Of a stretch of DNA of 64,000 bases, positions 23,023-35,500 are shown in pieces. The notes under the pieces are model-generated. The model was not told the DNA's origin and searched no databases. It saw only the letters and a list, made by a program, of their open reading frames with translations. The first letter of the stretch is position 1, and the number at the start of each line of letters is the position of its first letter. Source of the DNA: Sarcomyxa edulis (Eukaryota > Basidiomycota > Agaricomycetes > Agaricales > Mycenaceae). Location: NCBI GenBank assembly GCA_009761415.1, contig QUOL01000005.1, positions 434,001 through 498,000 of the forward strand, read 5' to 3'. A program made the position numbers and the translations under genes.

Positions 23023-24249
23023 CTCGGATATCTATTTCTCGTCAATAGGTTGGAGGTTTGAGTACAACGTGGAATCGATGTTGTGATCCCTTCCTTGTGA
23101 ATAAGCATCTCAAGGCTGCCTCGTTGCAAACTGTATTTCGTGAATAGACGCCTTGTCTCGATGTATCAAAAGTTTTGCTCTGATGCTAGCACCTAGAGAG
23201 CACAATATTCATTAGCGGGAACTCTAGGATAAAAACCGTTCTATCCTTATGAGAGACAGATGATTTAGTGTACGATGCCAAAGAGTCGGTCCGTGCAATC
23301 TCCATCGGCCTGCTAGCAGGCGCTCAAACATTTTCGATGAGTTATACAAGGATATAAGTATGGACTGCGAAGTAGTGCATAGACTCAAAGTCAATCCAAA
23401 GTCAACCACTCCGTGAAGTGCAATTGTGATGGAGACGATGTACGTCGTGACGACGTCCGAGTCCGACAGAGAACACGAGGATTCGAACACGTTCAACGTT
23501 GGAGAATCGTAAGTTCGCGGAGTTCAAAATGAGGAAACTGCCGTGCAAATTTGCTTTCGGTCGAGCTCGAGTCCAATGGACTCGGACGTCCATCATGCCC
23601 AAGCGCTATGATTCCACCTCTATCTCTATCCTATAGCACCGTCGGGGAGCCGTTTAACTCTCAAATGGCGACCCATTTGGACGGGTCCGCAACGTAGTTG
23701 CTACTCACGATTTCGGGCTCTCCTGACAAGGGGACTTCTGATCTCTCGGACAGCAACGTCTCGGTGAACAAAGTGATTCCTTCACCAGAACTTCACAGGC
23801 CTTGGAACAAGGGCCTTCAGTGGGGACTATCAGTCAGGCGAGTTACTTTTGTCGAATTTTTTGGGATCATTTTTCGACCGTGACAACGACTCGATCCAAA
23901 CTCGATCTGTTTAATCTTGTGGACAGAATTCAGTGGACTCCAAGAGTTCAAGTACGATCTGCCGAGGAAATTTCAGCTCAGTCGTCTTGAAATTTATGTG
24001 GACATGTGCTGAGTACATAAATCGATATTTCCATGTGGTGAGTACTTTGCTTCAAATTGCAATCGTAATTTTGGTCTATCTCATGTCACGTCCAGCCCTC
24101 GTTATATTGCATACAACCAGCGAGGCAAGCCATATATTACTATTCGAGTTACAGCCAAGAGAGGGCCTTATTACTCTCCGTCATAGCTTACGACCAGATG
24201 GTCAGACTATCGGAATAATCGCAAGTTCCACGGTTCATGTTCTCGGTCA
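23023..24249. other. intergenic, no supported gene
   Basis: About 1.2 kb. A 107-codon plus-strand ORF (23933-24256) contains a hydrophobic run but no start context or motif. The inverted-repeat arm appears to begin at about 24250-24300. Confidence 0.4.
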
Positions 24250-24844
24250 GTACTGAACACGTCTTCTTGCAATCAGTTAGGACGCGTCTCAATCTATATT
24301 TCTTATGCAGGGGATCACTTTTCTCACTCCCGAACCCCTAGATGTCTATTGAGACTGAGGAGCTCTGCTTGACCTGTAGCTGCACTGCAAAAATGCACAA
24401 ACCCCACTGTATATATCTTGACGAGCGTTGCAGCGCAGTCTCAATGTTGAATTCTTCTACCATTATTCCTATCGAAATTTCCTGAACAGGAAGTACTTGT
24501 GCCACTGCCAATTTGCTTCCGTCTCAGTCACGCGTCGGGCATGCGCCTTAATTTTCTTTGATCATCAACTCGGACGACCGTTAACGACAAATGAAAGTAT
24601 GGCTAGGGAGGTCGCTCATACTCGTGAGTGTCTTATTATATACTCAGTTTTCGGAAACTAAAGCTTTTGATCAACCAAATTATGATTCCAAACTTCCTCG
24701 CAGTTCAAGGCAACCAACGGTCGTGATCCTCGACGGTAAATATACTGGACGTACCGCACATACTGATACAGTTCCTTCTCTAGTCGTTATGCGTGACGTG
24801 ACGAGCGCGATGGACGTCTCGTTTTTTTTCCCACACTTCCATGG

Positions 24845-24852
24845 TATAAATA
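24845..24852 (+). promoter_or_regulatory. TATA box of left-arm membrane gene
   Basis: TATAAATA lies 40-47 bp ahead of an ATG in strong context (CCACCATGGCC). The same box and start context occur at the right arm, which supports function. Confidence 0.6.
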
Positions 24853-24891
24853 GCAAGGACGCCTCAAATTGCTTTCCCAATTTCTACCACC

Positions 24892-27800
24892 ATGGCCTCC
24901 CCATTCTTCGTAGAAACCCTATTCCATATTCTCTCAATCATACAAATGCAACTCAACATGTTCTACGCTTCATCGCTGAAGACTCTTACCACAACATATC
25001 AGACAATCACCCACCAGTGCCGCCACTCGCCACTGGCAATCGAAGTCGCGACAGCGGCCAAGATTGCCACTGACTTCATCTCTACATTAACGGTCGACGT
25101 CGCACTCCCAGCTCCAAGATCAGCGCCTAAAGCTATCGTCAATCTCGTCCAGTCGGCATCAACGCCTAACCCCACACTCCCCCCCGGCTACACTCAGGTC
25201 CTCACGGAGGCCATGACCACTAGCAGAGTGGATGCACTCAGCACATTCATGGTTTTCACCCTGTTTATCCTTCTCTCGACAATCTTATTCCTCTTGATCA
25301 TCCTCCTCATTATCATTATTGCCGGCCAGATAAAGGTCAAACTTATCAATCCAAGTCTGCCACTCGATTTGCCAACATCTCACCCTCACCCTTCTACCTC
25401 ATCTACAATCGTTTCGACTCCGAATGCCGATCATCGCGATGAGCCATGCTCTTCTCCTGGACTACCGCCATCCGCTCTTCCGGCACTTTCCGAGTTGCCT
25501 CTCGCATCATCCAAAGAAAGGATGTTTTCGATGTTCCGCGTTATTGAGAAGGATTTCGGACAGGACGAAAGTATAGACAAAGTGGAGTTCGAGAGACTCA
25601 TGAAGGCCTTCAAGTCGTTCGAACAAGGTCTCTGTTCGGACGGGACCGAAGTTGTTGTTGATGGTCAAGTATCTGCGAACGTGAGTGTGGTCCATCGTTA
25701 ATGACTTCCAATTTCACTGACCTCTATCTCATGGCAATCAGGTCGAGAACGTGCAAGACACGTCTGTTGAGGCCAGTCCCGCCCCTGTACTTGTATCCAT
25801 CATCACCTCCGAAGACGCGTCGGGGTCCAGTCATCTACTTGAATCCGCACCGTCCACTCTCGAGCGATCACCTTTCCGTGCCCCTACACTACTCGTGAAT
25901 CTCGCTGTACCATCCGTGTCTGTCGAACTCGAGCGCGAGGTTTCTACATCGGTTGCATCTACTGAAATTGTACTTGAAGAGACTTCTGTCACCGATGATC
26001 TACCTAAATCCACCTTGTCTATCTTCAATCAACTTCCTTTCTACTCTCCCTCCCCTATTCTCTCCCCAGTACTCGTGGATGCAATTCTCCAATTTTCGCC
26101 TAACAATACGTCTATCGCGCTCGAGACCGAGGATTCAAATTCGGTTATAGCCACTGCTTCGGTACCTGGTACTTCGGATTTTGAAGTTCTCTTTGAGTCC
26201 ACGTCGTCGGCTGTTTCTTCCTCTCCCAAATCACCCGTAGATCAGATCCTTCCCTTCGCGCTCGCAGAGGAAATATCTACCAACACAGCTGTGCTCGCAG
26301 GGTCTCCAGTCAAGGAAGACTCTTCGGATATAGATCACCGTGTCATCGTCGCTGACTCGGACACTCTCTCGAGTTCTCGTCCATCTACAACTCCCGCGGC
26401 CGTAATATGCAAATCGCCCATTGATCTGCACATTACCAAATCCAAGGAAGATGGTACAGCTGTCGATGAGTCTTTATGTAGTCTCGTGCTAGAGGTTTCG
26501 AACGATCTTCCTGGCGCTCTCTTCGTGGCTCCCGAGGTCTCAGTGCTTGAGGACTTTGGGACAAAGTCAAATGTTGCCGGCGACTCGTCGATTTTGGGTA
26601 CTCTTACAGGTGCCCAGACTCAAGAGCTCTCAGCATCCCAATCTGATGATCGCGTAAGTCCTGGTTTCTCGTTCGCGGCTCGGTTTGATCCTCATTACTG
26701 ATGTTCATTTCTTAGACTTCCGGTCTCTTACTTGATGGACCCTCCCAGCTTCTTCAAGTGCCCATCACATCTCCTATCACAACTCCCATCTTAGAAACAT
26801 CTTCTGTGAGTAGTGTCTTATGTGAGACGAGGATCATCCACTCACTAACCTTGCTCGCTCTTCAGAAGACTTCCCTCCCGGCTATTCTGTCGGATCCCCC
26901 TCCTAAACGTCAATCTCGCTCATCTTCTTTCCCACCTCGCCGATCTTCCTTGCCGAGCTCTCGCCAGTCGCGTTGCCTCTCCTCATCTGGTCCATACAGA
27001 TCTCCATTCATTGCGGCTGTCCTTCCTCAATCTGAATTCACATTCTCTGCGCCCGTACCAGACAAAGCCTTGTATGCTCCTGTTGCTGATTGCACAGAGT
27101 TGGACGTCTCTCCCCCCCTCGTAAGTTTTTTGCTTTCATCAAGTTTTGGGTACTCAATTCTAATGTTTCGTCTCGTAGAAATTCTCCTTCTCCTTCTCAT
27201 CCTCCTCCTCCTCCTCTCCCTCCCCCGAGACGTCCTCCACCTTCACTCCTCCTTCGACCGCAACGATCTCAGCGTCCGAAGGAGTAGTCGAAGTATTAGA
27301 CGCGCCTCCTTCTAGCCTCCCCGTAAGTCGCGCGAAATCTGTTTCTCTATTTTCGTGTTGCTCATACATATGCTTCAATTTTTAGACCCCTCCCCCCATC
27401 TACACTCCTCCCACCTCCCTCCCTCCCTTCCCCCCCTTCCACTTGTCCCCTTCCACCTCCACCATCAATTTCTCTGCAGATCCCTCGGCTAGTCTGGATC
27501 ATCTGTATGCGCCTTCGGCCCCAGCACCAGTAAGTTTATACAATACCTTCCCAGTGCGAAGGTTCTTACCCTCCACTTCCCAGCTCTCTCGACGGAAGTC
27601 TACCAGGCTCCAATCTAGAAGAGCTCCAATCTTGCCTTACTCATCTGTCGCAAACGCGGATGTAATCTCCACTGTCTCGGTAAGTGTTGCTAAACTTCTC
27701 TTCGAGCGTGTTTGTTTACTGATATCCTTCAATTTATCTGTTAGTTTTTCCCGGCTCCCTCGTCTCTTGGGTACCCGCTCACGGTTACCACGCTCGAGGC

Positions 27801-28464
27801 CACAAAGTCAGAGCTCGGCTGTCCCAATTTCGAAGAGATAAAGTATGTAGCAAACATCGAAGCTGCACCGACAATGCCCGAGTCCAAGACCATCACGAAC
27901 AGTCCGGAGATTTTCCGTAATAGTAACATTCCCTCGCCCATTGCTACTGGACATCCATCTGTGCCTCGTCTACGACCCGCTGGCGAAAGATTCAACTCTG
28001 GACTCGTTCAATCACCTTCCGACGTGATCACGCAAAGTCTTCGAGCATTCTGCAGCTCACAATCCGAATCCGAGCCCGTCTACAATGTTTCTGACCATAT
28101 CCACCATGTCGATAACCACACCAATACCACCGAAGAACCATCAACACCATCCACTTCCCCTTCCCCTTCCATCTCCATTTCCACTTCCCCTTCCCCTTCC
28201 ATCTCCATTTCCCCTTCCCCTTCCCCTTCCATCTCCATTTCCACCTCGCTCCAGCCTGAAGTCGTCTTCAAGACCTCGAATATCGAAGTCACTGCTAGCT
28301 CCAAGTCCGAAGCTACCCCCCTCGTCAATGCCAACACCAACGACTCCCCTTCCACGCTCCCAGCTCAGGGAGAACAAGCCACAACCCAAGAACCCCACAA
28401 CCCACGCCGCCCAGCTTCACGTCGAGTTCGAAAATCGAAGAAGTCAAAAAACTCAAAGAAGTGA
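24892..28464 (+). CDS. Ser/Thr-rich single-pass membrane protein, left-arm copy
   Basis: About eight exons join in frame to roughly 1000 aa. Exon 1 (24892-25680) has a hydrophobic start, a region with DFISTLTVDVALPAP, and one strong TM helix near residues 117-144 (LFILLSTILFLLIILLIIII). The rest is a long, likely cytosolic Ser/Thr/Pro/acid-rich tail: exon 2 (from 25742) contains ILPFALAEEISTNTAVL; later exons have RSSSFPPRRSSLPSSRQSR, a Ser-run, TPPPIYTPPTSLPP and PSISIST repeats. It ends in a basic RRVRKSKKSKNSKK. No enzyme or known adhesive domain is seen. The composition and single helix suggest a scaffold or cell-surface/trafficking protein; this is inference. The right-arm copy is an intact paralogue in opposite orientation. 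Confidence 0.7.
28140..28250. repeat. coding minisatellite (PSPSISIST repeats)
   Basis: A unit close to CCTTCCATCTCCATTTCCAC is repeated about four times inside the last exon of the left-arm gene, encoding repeated PSPSISIS. The right-arm copy has a different, shorter arrangement (STSNSTSNST), so this tract has expanded or contracted since duplication. Confidence 0.8.
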
Positions 28465-29114
28465 GGTGGTGGTGTCGACCAACCGAAGCTATCTATCCTC
28501 TATCATGTTCTGCCTATTCCAATCGTCAGTGGCCCTTCCAGTGTCTCGTCCTCCGTCCTTGATGCACTCCTAGTGTCCTCGAACCTCTATGGCGCTCCCG
28601 GTCGTCCCTCTGGCTCTGTCTCCGAGTCACAACGTCACGAAATCCAACAACAACCACGACTTCAATAACACCACCCATGCCACACCGCTTCACGCCGAGT
28701 CCGCAAATCAAAGAACTCGAGCTAGGTTATGGTGTTCGCGAAAAGGGTCACAGCTATTTTTTCTTCCTCGTTTTTGTTCATCTCTTCTTTCCTGGTCATC
28801 CTTTCTCTTCATTTCCTATCTCTTTCTTTCCTCTCTCTGTCTCGTCATCTATACCTCTTCACTTGTTTCCTGATCGATTTCTTCCCTATTTCTTTTCTGA
28901 ATTTTCTTTCCGCTTCCGTTATCTTTACCTACATCTTTTACTCTACTATATCAACGTTTCCCAGTCACCTTTCTCTCCCTCTCTCTCGGTCTTCTTTCCT
29001 TTCTCTTTCTTGTCATCTATACCTTCTTCACTTTGTTTCCCCATCAATTTCTCTTTCCTTTCCTCCTTTTCATTCTTTTCATCTATAACCACTTTCAATC
29101 CTCTCGTCTCTCTG

Positions 29115-29290
29115 ATTTTCTCTGATTTTCTCTCTCTCTCTATTTTTCTCCTGTTTCTCTCTCTCTGTTTCTCTCTCTCTCTCTGTTACTCTCTCTCTCT
29201 CTCTCTCTGTTTCTCTCTCTCTCTCTGTTTCTCTCTCTCTCTCTGTTTCTCTCTCTCTCTGTGTTTCTCTCTCTCTCCCTCTTTCCTGCC
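29115..29290. repeat. CT-dinucleotide-rich tract (CTCTCTCTCTGTTT units)
   Basis: Runs of (TC)n broken by GTTTC recur about ten times. The right arm has a purine-rich counterpart at 40220-40290, much shorter. It is simple sequence in the 3' flank of the membrane gene. Confidence 0.85.
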
Positions 29291-29392
29291 CCTTTCCTAC
29301 TAGATCACCGTGACCGCCACGGATTGCATTGCATCATTGATATCCTTCCTCTCTACTTCCTTTCTTCCTTTTCTCTCGTGAAGATCATCATC

Positions 29393-29478
29393 TTCCCTCT
29401 TCCCTCTTCCCTCTTCCCTCTTCCCTCTTCCCTCTTCCCTCTTCCCTCTTCCCTCTTCCCTCTTCCCTCTTCCCTCTT
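29393..29478. repeat. heptamer tandem repeat (TTCCCTC)n
   Basis: About twelve near-perfect copies of the 7-mer TTCCCTC. The right arm lacks an equal-length array, so it arose or expanded after the duplication. Confidence 0.9.
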
Positions 29479-29600
29479 CCTCACTTACTTACATAACTCC
29501 CATTCCCATTCCCATTATCTTAAGTCTCGTTCCATCACTTGCTTACTTACTTACTTACTTAGCTACACATTCTCCGTTGATCTCTCTATCCAGATCCAAT

Positions 29601-30980
29601 ACCAATACCAATACCTATAGATACCGGTTCTCTCTCGAAATGCATCTACACATCTGTTTGAATCTTGATCGAAATCGAAGTTGAAGTTGAGTCTCAACGA
29701 ATACCGAGTACTCTCATATGCATAAGTTCGAAGTAGACGAAGAAATACGTAGTATAGTATCTCAGAACCCTTCGCAGACCGAACTTGAGCTCACCAACAG
29801 TTTGACTATCGATCCTACAAATCTATCAATGTCAGGCAGTGTGGCGTCCATGGCCATATTTATGAAGTAGGCCTGCCGCCTCATGTAAAACGGAACCCTT
29901 CCGATAGTCACTAGTCACTAGTATTGCAGCTCACACCGATACTAGATCTCAAATCACACCGCCGTACCGCGAAGGGAGGGGAGGGGAGGAGAGCAGGAGC
30001 GTGTTTTGGACCTAATGCTGTATCTAAGTCTAGTAACGCATAAGCTGGTAAGCTCGTAAATAAAGGAGAGGAAGTATAGGGGAGGTCCCATAATCTACCT
30101 CAGCATCCTACTAGTGGATAAAGACTGGGATACGAGGAACAGAACAACGCCCCTTCCCCCTCCCTCTCCACTCAAGATCCAACGCGTGACGCTCTCGGGG
30201 AATATTGTGCATTATGCATTAGGTATCGTAATGATGATGATGATGATATGTGGGGAGTCTCTAATGATAGCGAGTGTAATTGTAATGGGTCGTACTTTTG
30301 GGTTGTCGAGTAGCGTGTTGCGTGGAGCGTTGAGTGGAGAGAGTAGAGGGTAGGCGTAGAGTGAAGAGTGAGGAGTGAAGAGGGTAGAGCGTAGGACGTG
30401 AGACGTCGAGGGTAGATAGAGCGTAGAGCGTAGAGCGTGAACGCGAAGGGAGGGCACGGTGAGCGCGTGAAAGTCCTACTTTTTGGTAAACTGCGTGAAT
30501 GACGATTGTCAACTAGAACTAGAAGATTACGCGTGCGGAATTCTGTGATAGTGTCGCTCGCTCCTAGTAATCGAAGAGGAGGATGTCCATGTCCAGACGG
30601 ATGCGGGATATATAACAATGGATATCGATCCTAGTACACGTATCCTTTTTGGTGCTTTCGAGACGGGTACGGTCACGGGTACGGGTGCAGAATTCTGTCA
30701 CGGTAATGGTAGGGTCGTGATTGTGATTGAACAACGCGAAGGGCTAGGGGTGGACTGTTGAGATGGGTAAGGGTACGGGTACGCGTGCGGTTCAGGGTGG
30801 GATATCCGGATGGGTATGGGTACGCGTGTGGTGGCCGTGCGGTATCTGTGATGGTAGATCCTATTGATCAAACGACGCGAAGTGGCCATGGTGCGTCGCG
30901 TCAAATGCACGGGAAAGTCCACTCCCTCCTCGTTGCCCCGCTCTTCACTGCTCGCCGTCCCTCATTGCTCTGCCCCGCCC
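29601..30980. other. intergenic, simple-sequence rich
   Basis: No supported gene. Around 30340-30440 there are repeated units like GTAGAGCGTAGAGCGTGA, and around 30660-30840 repeated GGGTACGGGTAC/GCG motifs. These resemble slippage-derived tracts rather than coding sequence. It contains the 3' flank of the reductase gene. Confidence 0.5.
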
Positions 30981-32288
30981 CTAATCCAACGCAATAGCAC
31001 TCCTCATCTTGACCAACCCCATCAACATCCTATTCCCAGGCACCTGAACCCTATAAAGCGCGCCCAACGCACACAAATACCCATTCAGATACTCAATCTC
31101 CGTCCTCCTACCCCTTCTTATATCGAATAACATACTGGAGATGGCTTCTTTGGTGTGTGAGACGACGCGGAGACATTCTTCGGAGAGGGCTTCGGGGGTC
31201 AGGATGCGGGAGAGTGGGGGAAGGGATGAGGTTGTGATATGGGGGGAAGAAGAAGAGGATGTATGGGAGGAAGGGGAGGTGGGAGAGGACTCTAAGAGAA
31301 GACGCGCCTCAGCAACAGCCTGCGCCTCAAAAACGCCCGCCGCCTCCTCACATATCGTCCTTCTAATCTGATGAGCCGCATTCGTCGTAAACACCTGCCC
31401 ATTCCTACACCCCATAATCGCCGTTAAGGGGTGAATCACGCTACTCACAGCGAGTTTCCGTCTCATGATAGATTGAACGTGTGTATATGGTTTCCAAGTC
31501 GCGTCTAAGTCGTGTAATCGTTGGAGGGCAGCGACGGTATTCCGAAGACTGTGATATCGTGTGAAATGCGGGTCGGAGGTGTTGGATAGTATGGCGTCGA
31601 GGGATAGTGAGGTAGGTGTGGTTGGCGTAACGTCTGGTTCAAAGTCCCTCCCTTCAAGCGGATGGGGATCGGGTACGATACCGAATTGGATGTTCCCCAT
31701 AGTGGAATGCACAAGTGTCTGATTCTGTTTGAACCAAACGCCGTGGGATGCAGTTGCTATGATGAAGTGGGGACGGAGGACGGGGTTACGGAAGATGGTG
31801 TGGATGAGTTGTTCGTATACGGGTATGCTGGTGCCGTTTTGGAGGAGGAGGACGATGGTGGTGTTGGGTGTGATCCGGGGGAGGATTCGGCGGATTGCGG
31901 AGAGGGTTTGGTGTGCTTTGGTGGTGACGAAGAGAGAGTCGATGGGGGGCGCGGTGGTGGGCGGCAAGGGGGCGTGGGGGAGCGCGAAGTGGGGGGGAGG
32001 GGGCGGCGAGTCGTTGGTGGTGGCGTCGGTGGGGTCGTTGGTGCGTCGCGCGTTGAAACTCGCAAGGACAGATTGGTATGGGATCTCAAAGACCTCTGAT
32101 CTAAATCCAGTGGCATGAGTGAGTATACCATTTCTTTCAACGGTGATATCTGGATCTCGAATATCCTGCTTTGCTTGTCTGGATGATTTGTGTATGAGGG
32201 TGATTTCGTACTGTGGTGGGATGACTCGACGGAGGTGGTGTGATAGGAGAGAACCAATGGGGCCAAGACCGAGAACATGAAAGCGCAT
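30981..32288 (-). CDS. 2-dehydropantoate 2-reductase (ketopantoate reductase)
   Basis: An unspliced ORF of about 435 aa starting MRFHVLGLGPIGSLL, which places the GxGxxG NADPH-binding loop at residues 6-12. Further family segments: FVTTKAHQT, VLLLQNGTS (QNG motif), MRRKLAVSSVIHPLTAI (catalytic Lys helix, with the usual Asn replaced) and EIEYLNGYLCALG with the family's terminal helices. It reduces ketopantoate to pantoate in coenzyme A synthesis. Two low-complexity inserts are present, one Pro-rich near residue 100 and a Ser-rich one near residue 355, making it longer than typical. An ATG seven codons upstream (32309) is in frame. It sits 3' to 3' close to nothing else, with the OPT transporter upstream on the same strand. 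Confidence 0.9.
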   Translation of the reverse strand: MRFHVLGLGPIGSLLSHHLRRVIPPQYEITLIHKSSRQAKQDIRDPDITVERNGILTHATGFRSEVFEIPYQSVLASFNARRTNDPTDATTNDSPPPPPHFALPHAPLPPTTAPPIDSLFVTTKAHQTLSAIRRILPRITPNTTIVLLLQNGTSIPVYEQLIHTIFRNPVLRPHFIIATASHGVWFKQNQTLVHSTMGNIQFGIVPDPHPLEGRDFEPDVTPTTPTSLSLDAILSNTSDPHFTRYHSLRNTVAALQRLHDLDATWKPYTHVQSIMRRKLAVSSVIHPLTAIMGCRNGQVFTTNAAHQIRRTICEEAAGVFEAQAVAEARLLLESSPTSPSSHTSSSSSPHITTSSLPPLSRILTPEALSEECLRVVSHTKEAISSMLFDIRRGRRTEIEYLNGYLCALGALYRVQVPGNRMLMGLVKMRSAIALD

Positions 32289-32517
32289 GAAGAGGAGCAG
32301 GGCATCCAAAAAAACAAATTTTCAGTCGGTGGTTGGTGACAGTCTCAACTTTGGTGGTCGTGCCTAATAGCAGAGACGCGAAATTTTGTGGGATTACATA
32401 ACACTCATGACGCATCCCCTCATCGTGACTGGCTAACAAGTCTAGTAGTAGCAAGATATAATAGAAAGGGTATCAATCAACGAGTGTGCATTACTACGCC
32501 CTAGTGCTGGTACGCCC

Positions 32518-35500
32518 TCATGTGAACGGTAGTCCTTCTGCAGGTATCGTCCGCAACGGCACCCGGTTCCAGTCAGCATCTAACACAGAGTAGGTAAGCA
32601 CTGGCACCAACGGGTAGATACGCTGCACCTACTTTGGGTATGGACAGTGTTGCCCCACCAGTTCACAGATATGCTGCCCTGCTTCGGTAGCTAGCACATC
32701 CCATCAGTCACCCATCCCACTCAAAGTTGACGTTGGCACTCACTTGTAATGTGAAAAATATGACAATAAGAGAAATGACAGTTCCTACGTCTCAATCATC
32801 AGCAACTTACCACCACAACTAAACAAACTGTCGACTCACCGCTATCCAACGCAGCACTCGTAACATAATTAAACTTGCTCCACCACGCAAAATTCCTCTT
32901 CCTAATCCAATACTGGAAAATAAACCCAACCGCAAACCACGAAGAGTAATTGATACCCGTCGCTGGTGGGATAGACGCTACCCCGTTCAAAACTACCGGC
33001 GTACTGATCAACTTTATCCAGGAATTGGGGTACTTGCGTTGCCAGAGCCAGAATGGCACGGGCAGGAAGGCGCCGATGATGATCGCGTAAAGTTGGGGGT
33101 GGTAGATGCTCCCAGAGCCGAATTGTCGGCTTGGTCCGATTAGGCCCCTAAGTGCGGTGGGTAAGTGCGTCAGCGAGTCACTGGGAGCTAGTTGCTAGCT
33201 AGGAGGGAACGCACCAGACAGCAGAAGCGGTGTAAAACACTTGATTATGCGGACACGTCAACTGGCTCTTCTGGTTCGGATCACAAATGTCATCCACGAT
33301 CGCGAATATCCATTCTTTGACCCCGACTTGGACGAAGGCGGCTAGTGTCGTCGCGACTGCTTGGACTGTGGACGAGGAGAGGAGTCGAGTCGCAACGAGA
33401 TAGAGCCAAGATATAATGAGAACGTCAGCGCCACCCAATGCTGACACGCACACACGCACCTAAGAAAGTAGCCCTAGGCGGAATCTTCACATAATGTCCC
33501 AATTTCAGATCTTGTACGAAGGAAGTAGCTTCTGTTAGGGTTTGCACCGAGTAGGCTTTGAAGACCTGCCGGGGTGGGAGGTGGGTTAGCGTCGTGGTGA
33601 GAGTGGGGAGGGAAGAAAACGAGGAGTATGGGAGTAAGGGAGAAACCGAAGGAGTATGGGAGGAAAGCAAACAACAGGATAGGTTTTCACCCCCACAGAC
33701 ATGGGAGACAGACATGAATACATGGGAAACCAACATAGACATGGAACCTGATGGGAAACACGACAAACAAAGGACACCAGCACCAAGGAAAAGGAAAACG
33801 CGAGAAACATGTAACAAGACGATGGGAGAGGAAAACACGGACACTCACCATATTCGCTAATGGGTTTCCGGGTAGAAGCGTCCCAGGGATGATTTGTGCT
33901 AGCAAGTTGATGGATATCTGGATTGGTAAAGGTAAGGGAGTAGTGTTAGCGTTGGCGTTAGGGATTTTTGGGTTGGGAATTGGTGGTTTGAGGGGATTGA
34001 ATGGGTAAGGATGGATAAGAATGACGAGAATGAGAAGGAAAAAGTTGGTTGGTCGAAATGCAAATCAGAACAGAAATGGAACGGTTAGAAACGAAGTTTC
34101 AACGGATGAAGTTCCAACGAAAAAACACGGAAAGAAAGGGAGAGGGAAAGAGGGAGATAGAAAAAGAAAAACGAACGGTGCAAAGCGAAAGTGGCACCAA
34201 TCCAAATCAAGACTAAAATAACATGCAGAAAGAGAAAGAGAAAGCAGAACAGAGTTCCACAAAAGAATGAGGAGGGAGAATGGACGAGAACGAAACGATG
34301 ATAACAAGTGCCAAGAATAGAAATGGGAACGGGAATGGTATTGGGATAGTCACGGGGTCAGGAACGGTAATTTTGACAGATGAACCCGGGAAAAGATGAA
34401 GAAGGGGAGGGAGATAGATAGATAGACGAGGACGAACGAGCGGTGAAATGCGAAATCAACCAAAAAACAAAAGCGGAGTGGAATGGAAGAAGACTCCGAC
34501 AAGAAGTGAAAGCGAAAGCGGAAGCATGCCCCGAGGAAAGCGACGGAGACACCCATAGTGAAAGAACGAAAGAACGCGCAAAAAGACGAACAAGAAAGGA
34601 GACAAACGAGACGGCGGAAGAAGAGAAAGAAAACGTACCGGTTGACCGGTCATAGCGTAGATAAATCCAGATGGGAGGATGTACAGGACGGGTAAGAGTA
34701 CGGCGAGGAGGAGAGCCCAGACTGGAACACTCGTATGCCATACCTATAATAACACAAGGTTCTCACAATCAGCACGCTCAAGAAAACTCTATCAAACGAG
34801 CAACACGGAAAACAGAACAAAAAAAGACCCACTCACCTCACAAGCCACAATCGCCAAACTAAAAAACATAACAAACGCCAACGCATACCACCAATCCGGA
34901 ACCTCCGGATAATTCCTCATCAACTTTGCATGGATATCATCCTGTTCCACTCTAATCCTCTTCACACCATTCAACAGACTCCTCCCGTGATACAACAGCG
35001 TGTGGACGATGACACATGTACATAGAGCGAAGGCGAGGAGGTAGGTCATGACGTAGGTTGCTGGGAGGAAGAGGGGGGAGTATTTAGCGTAGGCGTCTAG
35101 ATCGAAGGTGTCGTCGGGTTTGAGGACCATGCTGACGTTGTAAGCTTGTCCGAAACGGTCGTAGGGGCCGTTGGCGGAGAGGGGGAAGTAAGCTAGGGAC
35201 CAGGACTGGGGAAGGTGTTAGGTTGTTTGATATTGGGAGGTTGGGAGGGACTTACATTGGTATAATACAATATTGGTGTTAAAATCCAGTAGAAGAATAC
35301 AAATCCAGCAAAGATATGAACTTCGGCCCACCATGGCACTACGTAACTCCGTTGAGAACGCATCTAATGCGGATTGAGACAAATCGACGTACCCATGAGA
35401 GGACTCCCGATCCAACTGATTTCCGTCCAATCAAAAGTAAGAACGCTCATGCCTAAACCAGAGTGGACGCCGAATAGTTGGTTGACGGGGATATTGTTTG

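Larger units (their letters stand above)
24250..29600. repeat. left arm of a large imperfect inverted repeat
   Basis: This stretch matches the reverse complement of about 39930-44900. Matching landmarks in order are: GATGTCTAnnGAGACTGnGGAGC; TATATATCTTGACGAGCGTTG; GGAAGTACTTGTGC; TATAAATAGCA then CCACCATGGCC; the entire coding gene; the 3' flank; and CTACTAGATCACCGTGA near 29303 (right arm near 40200-40220). Edges are blurred by low-complexity runs on the inner side. The arms enclose about 10.3 kb. No transposase, target-site duplication or reverse transcriptase is seen at either end. Confidence 0.85.

Noticed and set aside
28677..29303. 208-codon plus-strand Ser/Phe/Leu-rich ORF
   Set aside because: Translation of CT-rich simple sequence after the stop of the membrane gene.
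30660..30840. Telomere-like GGGTAC repeats
   Set aside because: Unit is irregular and does not match the fungal TTAGGG type; lies inside gene-bearing DNA.
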